A stretch of DNA of 64,000 bases from Capitulum mitella (taxonomy: Eukaryota; Arthropoda; Thecostraca; Pollicipedomorpha; Pollicipedidae): assembly GCA_030062745.1 (NCBI GenBank), contig CP099841.1:34464368-34528367 (forward strand), read 5' to 3'. The translations under genes and the position numbers were made by a program. The number at the start of each line of letters is the position of its first letter. The first letter of the stretch is position 1. Positions 32,680 to 43,800 of this stretch are shown here, in pieces. The notes below the pieces were generated by a model. The model did not search any database. It was given only the letters and a program-made list of their open reading frames with translations, and was not told the DNA's origin.

Positions 32680-34843
32680 GACTACAAAGAACTGATCAGA
32701 CCGTTACTGGGTGACAATTCAGAGTCTTCGGAGAGCCCTTAGTCCACATGGGTCAGACACTCGCGTCGGTCTTCACCTCAACAGTCGGGGCTCCATTGCG
32801 TTGTCCTCTTTACAATTCCGATCTAAGTCATTTTCTTCGCCTTTGCTGTCTTTTTTAATTTTCGTAAAGATCCTGAGATCCTCATTCACTCAGACCCTCC
32901 AGGAGACAACCGGTCATGGCCCTGTGCCCTGTCACGAATCTTCTTCTGTGCCTGGAGGCCTGTTCACGCCGTCTTTCTGCATGGATGACGAGAGTTTACA
33001 TCGCTAATGCTGCTAAACGGAACGTCCAATGTCTGCTATATCATGCCGACCGCTCATTCTCTGGTACACGACTAGCGTCGATTGCACTATCGATCGTGGG
33101 CTTGCACCTGGTCCAGGGGCCAAATCGATTACGAGGGGCGTGGGCTCGCATTTTCGTTCGGTTCCACGTTACTGCTCCGGTGGGATGCTTGAGAAGGGAT
33201 TTACCTTGACATTATGTGTCCTTTGATTCTCCATAACGATGCCTCAGGAGCGCTGAGGAAGGGGGCGAACGGGGGGTCCGGGGAAGCACTCTCAAGGTTG
33301 TTCCCGGACGAGAAATCGTGAGGATGATCATGGTTACCGCCTGCAGAGTTTTGAGTCATACCGTAACTTTCTCTCCTGATCATTCACGTAACGCGTTACG
33401 CGGTCTAAAAACAAAATATCACTTCTTTGACTGTGAAAATCCATCGGCGGCCTAAAACGTTGCCTTCCGCGCAGGAAGATAGAAGCTGCCACGAGCTTGC
33501 GCACTGCATGTGTCGCCCAAGGGCGAGCTTGCCGGCTGCAGTGCATCTTGGCTACGGCGCTGTATCCAGGATGACGCCGGGGGTCGATACCGGAGTGGTG
33601 GCGTGCCCAGCCGGGCAAGGTCGCCGCCGGCGGGCGTCACTGGCGCCGTCAGCGGAGCCGCTCGACCGCCGCCGCGGCTGCCGTCATCTGCCCGGGGCCG
33701 ATTCCGAACACGGCAGATATGATGATCGTGCGTCATGGATAAGTGGAACCTGTCGAACCGTTAACCGTTCGGCTTTAGTGGCATGTACAGTGTATGAGCC
33801 TGCGAGGTTTTACATCATTCTGAGACGACGTACGGACAGATACGCTTATTGCAAAGCAATTCATTCTGCGACAGTGCAAGAGTCATGAGCTGCATGTATG
33901 TTACGGAATTCCAGTCGCTTAGTAATGTCCATTTCAGTTTTGTGCATTTTTTGCGTTGTTATCTGCATAGTTGATGGGTGCAAATCCGCCAGAGCTTTGC
34001 AACCTTGCGAAAATGCCTACCGACACACCACTATACACACCAACACAGCTATGGCATCACTGAATCATATCACGCCAAGTCGCCGCCTGTCAGGTCTGTA
34101 AATGCATTAAACTCCGACCAGCAGATATAAATGCCAGCACCGGAACCGGAAACATAAAAAAGTGTGCGATGAGCCCAGCAATCACTTACTTCCTACTACT
34201 TCACTTACTTCCACTTACTGCCTTTGCCAAGTGAATTGTCTAGTATGGCGGGCGTGTAGCGCTCCTGGAAAAACACTTCTTGCTCTTTTTTGCAAGTGTA
34301 TGATGCCTCTTCCTTTTCGTGCATCAAAACTGCGATGCCCAATGAAGTAACAAGCGTAAGCCGCTAGGGACCAAATAACGTATCACGCATCACCATCATT
34401 GCAAGTTTCAATCACGCGTTTAAGTATGCCCTGCTGTATCTCAAAGTCGACAAACAGAACCAGGCAAGGACGGGACCACAGCCTGCTCTGGGTGATGGTT
34501 GTGAACACGGATGAGTGGCGAGCCGTGCGGAAATCTCATGTCTCATCGTCCCGAGATCAATTGCGATTAGAATCTAGATCTAGAAAACTAGATCAGTCAC
34601 CTGTTTGTCATCATTGTGCCTTCTTGGTTTGGCCCCTTACGCTAGACAAAGAAGGGAGGAGGGCCTGTGTCGCTACAGTTCGCTCAAATTCAGTCCACCT
34701 GGTGTTCCACTCGGTCACTTTGCAGACCTAAGCCGTGCTAGGGGCAGTCAAGCGTGTCTGTGTCAGGCCGTTTACCGGACGGTCTGCGAGACCATCGTAT
34801 CCTGATGGAGGTCGGAGTCAGGCCTCCCGTGTGCCACTGTCTA
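32680..34843. other. No gene seen
   Basis: Past the hAT element I see no supported gene. A GC-rich patch at 33480-33720 has open frames on both strands with no recognisable domain. Confidence 0.5.
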
Positions 34844-35326
34844 CCCGGCTGGCCTGGCTTCTGACGGTCTCTCCCGGCTGGCCTGGCTTCTGACGCCCTG
34901 TACCCGGCTGACCTGGCTTCTGACGCCCTGTACCCGGCTGGCCTGGCTTCTGACCGTCTCTCCCGGCTGGCCTGGCTTCTGACCGTCTCTCCCGGCTGGC
35001 CTGGCCTCTGACGCCCTGTACCCGGCTGGCCTGGCTTCTGACCGTCTCTCCCGGCTGGCCTGGCTTCTGACGCCCTGTACCCGGCTGGCCTGGCTTCTGA
35101 CGCCCTGTACCCGGCTGGCCTGGCTTCTGACCGTCTCTCCCGGCTGGCCTGGCTTCTGACGCCCTGTACCCGGCTGGCCTGGCTTCTGACCGTCTCTCCC
35201 GGCTGGGTGGCTTCTGAACGCCCCTCCCGGCTGGCCTGGCTTCTGACCGCCTCTCCCGGGTGACCTGGCTTCTGACCGCCTCTCCCGGCTGGGTGGTTTC
35301 TGACGCTCTCTCCCTTGGCTGGCTTG
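34844..35326. repeat. Minisatellite with two interspersed unit types (29 and 30 bp), about 17 copies
   Basis: All units share CCCGGCTGGCCTGGCTTCTG. Type A (29 bp) ends ACCGTCTCT; type B (30 bp) ends ACGCCCTGTA. From the left the order reads A B B A A B A B B A B A, followed by five more diverged units. The array is sharply bounded and GC-rich. No coding role is apparent. Confidence 0.92.
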
Positions 35327-37448
35327 GTGATGCGCGTCCTCAGTCTTTTGACTGTTTATTCCTAGGCCGTGCAGGTTTGATAACGTCGATTTTAGCCCCA
35401 GGTTTAAAATGTCAAAACAAGCGGTCCGCTTCCACTTTGGGCTAGGACGGTAGAAATGGGAGCCTGTCGTCCTCCAGGCTGTAGCCGCCCGGTGTGTATT
35501 TACAACGTCTCATGAGCATCAACATTTCTCTTCGGCAATCTGAATCGAAGTGCCATTTATGGCTGCTCAGTCACGTTTGCAAGATGCCGTGGTTCACGTA
35601 CAGACGAATGATAACAATGAAAAGCGGAGGATGTCAGTGGTAAAATGGAGAACATGAAGGAGTGGGCAGCTTTGGAAGTCAGATAAGGAGGAGGAGGGAG
35701 GCATCTCTAACTACTTCACAGCACACTTCCAAGCTGCCGAAGTCATGCAGTACATGGCGCCGACGTTTGGCGTCCCGTTCCACCGGCCTCCGCCCGGAAA
35801 GCCGCACCGACGCGGCGCCACCGTTCCGTTGCCCTGCCTCCACCGTTCCGTTCCCCCGTCGCCGCCGTTCCGGCCCCCGTTCGCCGCGGTGTCCCGTCAG
35901 CGTTCGCCGGGCGATCGATAAAGTGGTTCGGTGTAAGGGTCGGTTACGATGTCGCGGTTGGCCCCGCCACCCCGCCACCTGCCCCTCCTCACGGATCGGC
36001 AGCACGTGATCCGACAGCGAGCGGGCCGCCGGCCAAGCCCGGCCGACTGAGGTCAACCTGAGCGACCCAGTTATCCGTCCGCCCAGGCCCACCCCTGGGT
36101 CAGCGAGCACTGCGCTCACACACGCCGTGGATCTTCCGCTGGACTTGCTGTTTGGCTGTTCCGCTGGGTTTGTTAATTGCCAAAAGAACCACTGACGTGG
36201 ACAGGCTGTTTCGTCGCTGACATGGACGCCTAACTGGGTTTTTCAGTGCTGAAGGCATCCTCCCACCATGGCACAATGAAAAAATGTTAATGCTGTAAGA
36301 TTCATGGGCAGATCCTAAGCGATGGAATGCGCGGTTCTATCCTTTAACTGTTTGACCGTGCAAAATAGTTCCACGTTTCTAGATAACACATGTCAAACGT
36401 ACGATCTAACCTGCCGTCACACTTGTTCATAAATCAGTCACATGCCATGCAAGGAAAAAAACGCGGAAATACTCAGGCGTCAGTAAGGACAAACAAGGCT
36501 TAGAGAAATTGTCTTCAAATTTGACAGTGCATTTTAAATTTTGCTTAGCGTACACATTTTCATTTGCTGCAGTTATCAATAAAAGGACATTTTCCCATCT
36601 GCATCGTTATTCATAACCACCAATGATAATTGGTTTCATGAATGAGCGATTCAAAAATACCCGAGAGAGGCACCATGAAGACGTCGATGAGCGACAACAG
36701 CACTCCTGGAATAGTTAAATTTACGAAAACAAATCTGGAAGCTTATTGCCAAAAGAACCAGTTCCACCATTGACACGGTTTTGATGTCGCTCAAGATGGC
36801 TGTATAAATTTCGGTCTGGCACGTTCATCGTGCACACCAGACGGTGTCACGTGTCTGTTGCTCGCCGTCCGACATTCCGCCGGCGGAGCGGTGTGACGCG
36901 TGATGATCGCTCTGCAGGTGCTGAGGACCTGTTTGTCCCGCCATTGCCATTTGGGGAGCTTCTAAATTGTCACCATATTTTTATGGTAGCATTGCCAGTG
37001 AGTGAGACTGAAAAAAACATCGGTGCACTGAAGCATTCTCTGCGTAATGTAGTTTCTTATTAGTTACATGTAAGTCTTGGTGTGCTTGGTTCCAACTTTT
37101 GCATTCCAAAAGTTGGAATGGCTGATGATGGTAAAAATATGTCATGAGCCCCAACGCCAACAACATAAAAAGTCAGTCATGGCAGAATGAAATAAACTAA
37201 TAATGGTAACGAGACAACGTTTGAAGCTAACTGAAGATAAACCAAATAGCGACATGCCAGCTTTTGAATATAATTCAAAGCGAACCAGGTTATGATAGTA
37301 CTTAGGTTCATGAACTTGCTTGTAGAGCTGGTGCATTTGATGAGCTTGGCAACCATACGCCTGGAATTAGGGCCTGGGGCCGATTATTCGTAAGCTGTTG
37401 GAAGTACATTCGCCGTTCTTCAAATCACCAAAGTACATTCGTTTATGC
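35327..37448. other. No gene seen; GC island at 35750-36010
   Basis: The GC island holds a proline-rich open frame made of CCGTTCCG-like words (35818-35900). I take this as low-complexity DNA rather than an exon. The rest is AT-richer with no supported gene or element. Confidence 0.5.
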
Positions 37449-37799
37449 CAGACTTGTGCTTGATTTCGCTCCAGGGGAATCAATTCTGAATCCGACGAAT
37501 GACGTGCTGAATGTTTCTGGTTTTGACTCAACGTTTTTGTTTTTTTGAAAACCGAATCGACTCCGATTCCTGCTCAAAATGAAACAAGTCCATTCCGGTA
37601 TCGATTTAATGCAGTTCCATTCATTGGATTGGATTAAGCCAATGTCAACAATTCAAATTCTGATTCCGACGCAACCGTGTAGTTTAGCTCCGACTAATTC
37701 CGGCCTTTATCAGTGGAATGTTTTCCGACTTTGACCCTTCATCGAGCGGAATCCATTCCGGAACTGATTTCGGCTCTGATGGAATCAAGCACAAGCCTG
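37449..37799. mobile_element. hAT-type MITE, 351 bp
   Basis: Terminal inverted repeats of about 18-19 bp, CAGACTTGTGCTTGATT on the left and its complement on the right with one mismatch (CAGGCTTGTGCTTGATT). The flanks GTTTATGC (37441-37448) and GCTGATGC (37800-37807) match at 6 of 8 positions, consistent with an old 8-bp target duplication. The interior is rich in ATTCCG and GATTCCGA words. There is no coding capacity, as expected for a non-autonomous hAT. Confidence 0.8.
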
Positions 37800-38338
37800 G
37801 CTGATGCTTTCTTTTCCTGGTCAAAGTGAGATCCTGTCGCCATCCCGATTCCATCCGTCTTCCCCTCGAGGTTTGCGGCCCATCTATTAAATAAATTATC
37901 TTGACGTCCTAACTGCTGGTTTGACCCCTTCTACTTTCGACGTAATTTCACCTTGTTGCGACAACAAATGGGATGCTTTGAGAATGGCGTACGATCGAAT
38001 GGATGCACAACGCTGTTGTATGCATTTGTTTCGACTTATTTATTTTTTGCGCTGCAGTATTGTCTGCTGTTTCTTGTAGATGGTCATCTCAAACGCCTGT
38101 GTGCGAATTACTCTCTCGCGATATCTATTGTGTTTCATGGCGTTTTTAACTGGCGTTTAGGTAAAACATATAACACGGAAACTTTACATGGAAATGTAAA
38201 CGATCTTATAAGTGGCATTAACAACGGCAACATCTTACAAGCAATGCTTCCATTGAAAACGCCGCCTAAGAAAGCACCGACTGCCAACACCGGATGCTGG
38301 GGCGCGAAGAGCTTCGACTCCCTGACTACCTCGTTACC
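37800..38338. other. No gene seen
   Basis: An open frame runs through this stretch on the plus strand, but its left part is AT-rich and has no recognisable domain. I see nothing else. Confidence 0.5.
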
Positions 38339-38541
38339 AGCCAGTGACGCCGGACTACCTCAACAGTCCGGGCGGCGGAGCGGCCCATCAGCTGCCCAGC
38401 GTCCCGCGGCGCGGCCGACGCGCGCGCCATTACCTCGGCCCCGCGGGCCCCGCTCAAGGCCGCTCCTGGACGCGCTCCGACTGGCTGTATCTGGGCTTCA
38501 CCGGGTCAGGAAATGTGCTCTCACCTCGCCCCGGCTGACTG
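38339..38541 (+). CDS. Candidate terminal exon, function unknown
   Basis: A GC island with a plus-strand frame reading from VTPDYLNSPGGGAAH to SDWLYLGFTGSG and ending in a stop at about 38539. Most of its codons end in G or C, a bias also seen in the true transporter exons. A pyrimidine-rich tract ending CCAG precedes it. Against it: no domain is recognisable, an overlapping frame is also open, and I see no polyadenylation signal nearby. It could be a last exon or chance GC-rich sequence. Confidence 0.25.
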
Positions 38542-39691
38542 GGCGCGTTTTGGCCAGGTTCTGGCTCACTATTGAGGGCAGGAGGCCGTCTACATCTCGC
38601 ATTCCTTAAAACTTCCCGATCTCGATGATGCTGAACGTTGAAGGATTTTGGCATCAGCTTTTCACGCTGATGGTGGACAATTTGCTTCCTTGCATGATCT
38701 GCTGGCCTACTTTCATGATCTGAAGTGGGATTCTGAGACCAGTTAACTCGGCTGAAGTGAGATCTGAGGCCGCAACATCCCGCACGAACTCAATCGTCCG
38801 ATTCTCAACCTGGCTGCTGCTTGCAAAACATCAGCAAAGCTTACACGTCATTCGGTTTATATGCGCCGTTTCGTGCACTTCGCGAGAAGTCCATTTCAGT
38901 CGATCCCCGCTCTTTGGAGGTTCGTCATAGTAATTTGGTCGACCAACTTACTTATAATGGCGTGGTCACGAGACAGAAATTTTTTTACTTCGTTAATCTC
39001 AAAGAGAAAGCCTTATCCGTGGATCTGTTCGGTCGAAGTTGTCTTGTGATGCCTTTGTGCTGTGTGTAGCAAATGCGTTCTTTTTTGTTACAGATCACAT
39101 CGGACTGGCCTATTGAAAAGCGACATTCACCAAATAGTGTACCTCACGCTTGCAGAGGTAAATGCGCACCTTGATGATCGTTACCTTGCAGATAACCTTG
39201 ATCGTATATTGCGCACCTACCAGCCGTTTCAAAGATTTTTTTGTTGCCGAACCCTTTAACCGGTACCTTGTGTAGCGTGGTCTGTAGGCCGCAGCCATTT
39301 CTCACGCATGCTTAATGGTCGTTATGTATCGCAATGTCTGCGATTAGAGAGCAAGCAAAGCATTGCATTTACACGTTTCTTTAATGAAACGACTCACAGC
39401 TGGCGTCTGGAGCTAATCAGATGTCTTCAGTCCCCAGAATTCGCTCTAACTCGCTTAGGCTGCAAAGGGTTATTTAGTTAACCCGTTCACCAGTGCTTTT
39501 CAGCGCTTTGCAAGGCAATACCCCACTCTTACGAAGACGTTTTCAAAACATTTTTCAGCGACCGGCGCATCTCAGACCAAACATCCTATCGTGAGCATTC
39601 ACCACAAATTTTGGCTTCACATGTCCCGAAAGCTGCCAGTATTCGCCTGCGGCATACGTTACTCTCGACGCTGTGGCGCCGTGTGTAGAAT
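38542..39691. other. No gene seen
   Basis: AT-richer sequence with only short unsupported frames and no repeat structure I can define. Confidence 0.55.
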
Positions 39692-40012
39692 CTAGAAAAA
39701 AGGATTTCTTTTGTGGTCCAGACGTTCGTTGCCTTTGACAAACAACCATTCGTCGTTAACACAGTCCCCATCCAGGTCAGTGAGGACTGATGTGGTACCA
39801 GACCAGAGGCCTGGCCGACCACCAGCCGACTGGAGCAGTCTGGCCATACTGTCCTGAGAAGAGAGACTGCTCACTTCTATGAGCCCGGGGAAGACACATG
39901 GAAAATGGCCGAAAAATGTTGTTAGTTCTCCAGTCCAAAGATCCAATATAAGAGCTCGTTGTGTTGTACTGACTGACATGCCCGCCTTCTCACCAGAAGC
40001 CACCGCCATCGG
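39692..40012 (-). CDS. Candidate coding fragment with a DxDGDxxxD loop
   Basis: A minus-strand frame reads MSVSTTQRALILDLWTGEL, then SVLTDLDGDCVNDEWLFVKG. DLDGDCVND fits the calcium-binding loop of FG-GAP/integrin-alpha-like repeats, dockerins and EF hands. The hydrophobic-polar pattern around it is protein-like. The frame continues upstream into low-complexity repeats and ends in a stop at 39692-39694. No clear splice sites bound it, and codon bias is unlike the transporter exons. It could be an exon, a pseudogene or chance. Confidence 0.22.
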   Translation of the reverse strand, partial: PMAVASGEKAGMSVSTTQRALILDLWTGELTTFFGHFPCVFPGLIEVSSLSSQDSMARLLQSAGGRPGLWSGTTSVLTDLDGDCVNDEWLFVKGNERLDHKRNPFF

Positions 40013-40139
40013 TCCTGTTTCGGGCAACGACGAGGATCCCCTGCCCCTCCCCCCCCAAACGCCCCCCCCCCCGAAACGTGTCCAGCCGAGAGACGACGCC
40101 GCCAAATGATGCTGACAGCCCGAACGGCCGATAAACCCT

Positions 40140-40222
40140 CCTTTGTTTGTCCCAAATGATGCATTCAGCATTGGGGATGCAGCCCAAATGCTGGATGCAA
40201 CATCCCAAATGCAGCCTCTGTC
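40140..40222. repeat. Short-period repeat of CCCAAATG and GATGCA words
   Basis: CCCAAATG or GCCCAAATG appears three to four times, spaced about 25-35 bases, with GATGCA between. Simple duplicated DNA. Confidence 0.6.
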
Positions 40223-40699
40223 AAGTTGCATCAGTCAACTAATCAGGAGGCAAGTAGGCATGCACCATGGTTTATCGCGCTCACACTCCAGAGTGAGATG
40301 TGATAATGCTATGGCTTGTTTCCGATACACGATACATTGGTCCATACGTGGTCACCAAAAGGAGGTTGCCCTGTTCGGGGAAAGTGAACACAACGTCTCA
40401 TACTACTGACTTGTTCTGCTCGCTACGGCGAAGAGCAACGCGCTCAAAAAGGCCCTCACGGTGGCTCACACATCACGCACCAATTAAAGAATGCTTCTGA
40501 GCAAGGCACCGTCATCAATACCTACAATGTTGTATTCACCGCCAACAGGCAGGGCTGAATAAGCTGATAAATTAGCCCGCGAGGCGACAAAAACGATGTC
40601 TGGAGATGCGCCGCCAGGTCACTGACCACGCCAGAGTTCGCGCGGCCTCCCGGGCAGGTCGCCGTCAAAGGAATGCGGCCAATTCGCACCGGCCAGGCC

Positions 40700-40895
40700 A
40701 GAGGCGGAGTCAGAACACCGGGGAACCGGAGACGCAATCGGAGACGGGGACGGAGCCGGAGACTGAGATGAGGATGGAACCGCGGCCGGCAACGGGGTCG
40801 GAGACGGAGATGGAGACGGAGGCGGGGGTTGGAGATGGGGTCAGAGCCGGAGACGGGGCCGGAGATGGGGTCGGAAGCGGAGACGAGCAGAGACG
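40700..40895. repeat. Hexanucleotide-type repeat (GGAGAC/GGAGCC/GGAGAT)
   Basis: A long run of hexamers based on CGGAGA and CGGAGC with interspersed GGGGAC and GGAGATGGGGTC. It is open in the plus-strand frame, giving an SETETGTEPETE-like chain. The open frame follows from the repeat and is not evidence for a gene. Confidence 0.85.
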
Positions 40896-43800
40896 AGGTC
40901 AGATAAGAGGACCAGAAGTGAAGTCGGCTCTGCACATGCATCTCCATTGGGGAGGACCAGTAGGAATCGGCCCGAAGCGTAAGGGAGAGCTTGGTTACAG
41001 GCCTGTTCCTATGAAGTCCTCGCTGAATTTAGCTTTTTGAATGTCAAAACCATCGAAACACGACAACTACAACAGCGTGTAATTTGCCTTATATTCCGAC
41101 TGGAAACGAAAGCATGAGTAATCAGCACAAATAAAAGCAAACATTTGCCAACCAAATGCCAGCGCCATTTGCTTTATAAAAATTTTCACCGTGACTTCAG
41201 ACAATATTTTTATCAAGCCTGTGGCTGTCTGGGGATTTATAAGGCCATTTATACAACCGGACCTTGCAGTTCTAAGTCAATGAACAGCATACATGCTTAA
41301 AAGATAAACGGCGACGGAATCCTGGCCTAGGTTGTGTGGCCTACCCGTTTTAGATCGAGCTCATTCTGCACGTCTGCGTGCGCTTTGGACAAAGAGCGGT
41401 GCGTTGCTGCCTCAGTTCCCGATTCTGGCACGATTGTAGGGGTTTCTTGTTTTCGCACATAGAGGCTACAGCTAACCTAGCAAGAACAAATTACCCATGC
41501 CATGCTGGTCGCCAGACAGAAACGACAAAAACGTTTTTAACAGCGAAACCATTGCAAGCCACGGCAGAAATGCACGAAGTATTACAGTGCTCTCCGTGCA
41601 GTACAGGGTTGGAGGACAGCCTTTCTAGCCGGGTGCGGGATCAGGAAAGGAAAATCCGTGTCAAAACTCGTGAGGAAGCTGCGTTATTAGGTAAACTGAA
41701 TGCGAAGATGAAGAAGTACTGCCAGTGAGGTCCCAGAACGGGCTAGGAAACGCTGAACGCGGCAGTAGCTGACCTTTCTTTTAGCAAACTGGCTTCGGAA
41801 TATGGTCCTCAGCGCTTCGCCGTCAAACGAGAATCTGTTTCACCGCGAAATGGATCGATCACTTCCAGTGTACAAATCATATTACCGAGAATCTAGGCCG
41901 TAAGCTAACGCGTCCGCAGACTGCTGCGTGCTGCGTCTCCACAGGCCGCTAGAAAAGATGGAAATGACTCACCTGGCTGGCCAAGGTCACACAACGGTGG
42001 CAGGAAATCGCTTCAGAAAAGCCTTTCACCAAAAGAAATCTTTTGCGATTTGGTTCCCAACTGTGTGCGCTTGTTTTCAAGAAACCGACGCCGTAGACAC
42101 TTTTGAAGAAAGGCAATCGGCATGGCTTTTTGGACAGCGCTAAGGGCATATCTGAAAATGACTGGAGTCCGGATTTAGCTGTTAAGTGGTAGGCAGACTG
42201 GATTTGCCCATGTGGCGTGTTAAGTAGGATGTGGTAGACCCTAGCAGTTCTGAATAATTTTAACACTAGCCCTGTGGCATCTCACGGTAACAATCGGCCT
42301 AAAAATGTCTGGCCCCACCAACTTTGGAAACACTCGTACACAGAACGATCAAGGTGTAATCAATGTTGCCGATAAGGGGAACATGAATCCCTGTGGTCAG
42401 GTTTAACAAATTGGGCGCATGACGGATGGCACACCCGCTGTATTTTATTTTTTTAACCACATTAGGTTAACCTCAATAAATGTTGCGGCGTAATTTACGC
42501 GATGAATTTAGCCCGAGAGCATTCAAGTGCCGTTGGGACCAAACTTTATATAAGTCAAACTTGCTAGGCAGATCCTGATCCCGTTACCCAGGTGCTTCCA
42601 AACGTTGAATAACTTGCCCCAAACACCCAGGTGATGCCGGCGAATCTTATTGTGCCGCTCAACTCCTCGACTCGGCCGCCAGTGAACGGCTGACCCTTTC
42701 GGTACGCTCCAGACGCTTGAGCCAGTTTTGAAGTTCAAAACAAAAGTTTGCTACACCACGGATCAAGAGTGTTCCTTAACATATATAGGAGAATGCGCGT
42801 GCACTCAACCCATCACTGTGCATTCCCAACTTTTTGACATCACGATGGCCAAACCAATGGCTATTTCCGCAACATACGCAGTTTTGTTCCAGCCTATCTA
42901 GAAAGATAAATCTGTGAGTGGTTCTTTATGATATTATAGGGTATCTGAAGTATAATACTGAAATACATTGTTTTTCCCAGACCATGTTAACATTCCTAAG
43001 AGCATCTTCGACTACATTTCCTTTTGGAATTCACACAAAACATAGCTGGCTTCACTGTCTTGTCACCTATGGCATTCTATGAGCACTTGCCCTCCATACA
43101 TCTCAATATCTACGGCTTCGATACATAATGCATCAAGATGCTTAAACCGTTCTCGTATTGTCCATTCTATAAACTATATAACACAATTCCATACAACATA
43201 AATCAATGAAACATCAAATGACAATGAAAACCACATGTCGTTCTGTAGCAAGATGAAAAGTAGCATCCTCCCAGTCCGGTGTTTTGGAAGTCAGCAACAT
43301 TCAAGCGTGTATCAGTACCGATTAGGAAGGGAGTAAAATCAATGGGAAGCGACGTTCCGATAAGAGTCCAGGCTATAATCATCCTGGAAAAATAAATGCT
43401 TATTTCAGCAGACGGGATCAGTCGCTGTGGCTACTAGGATCGTCGTGCGTGATTCTGAAGCCAGCTGGGTGTGTCATCTGAAATAATTTAACGTTACAAC
43501 ACCGCCGACGATTTTGGCTTTCACCTTTCCCGCCAACACATTTCCCGCCAGTGCCCTCCGAAATTTGGACTGCTCAAATTGCTATAACTGCTAATCTGTT
43601 CGGGTATTAATCTAAATATTAAACAGGTGAGATCTAAGGCCAAGAATGCCCCATACCGCACGAAGTGATTTTACCAAGCGTCTGAAAGTATTACACATAG
43701 ATACGTGGTCGTTTACGCCCACCCGCCGGCCGCTGTCTGGTGTTACTGCGGCTATCAGCACCGCACGGCCTATGCAGACTTCAGCGCCGCTTCTCAGTGC

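Noticed and set aside
35750..36010. Proline-rich GC-island frame as an exon
   Set aside because: It is composed of repeated CCGTTCCG-like words and is open on both strands.
40606..41040. 144-codon plus-strand frame rich in E and T
   Set aside because: The frame is a by-product of the GGAGAC hexamer repeat.
41378..41728. 116-codon plus-strand frame with a charged helical C-terminus
   Set aside because: The charged segment could be a coiled coil, but no family is recognisable and no other support exists.
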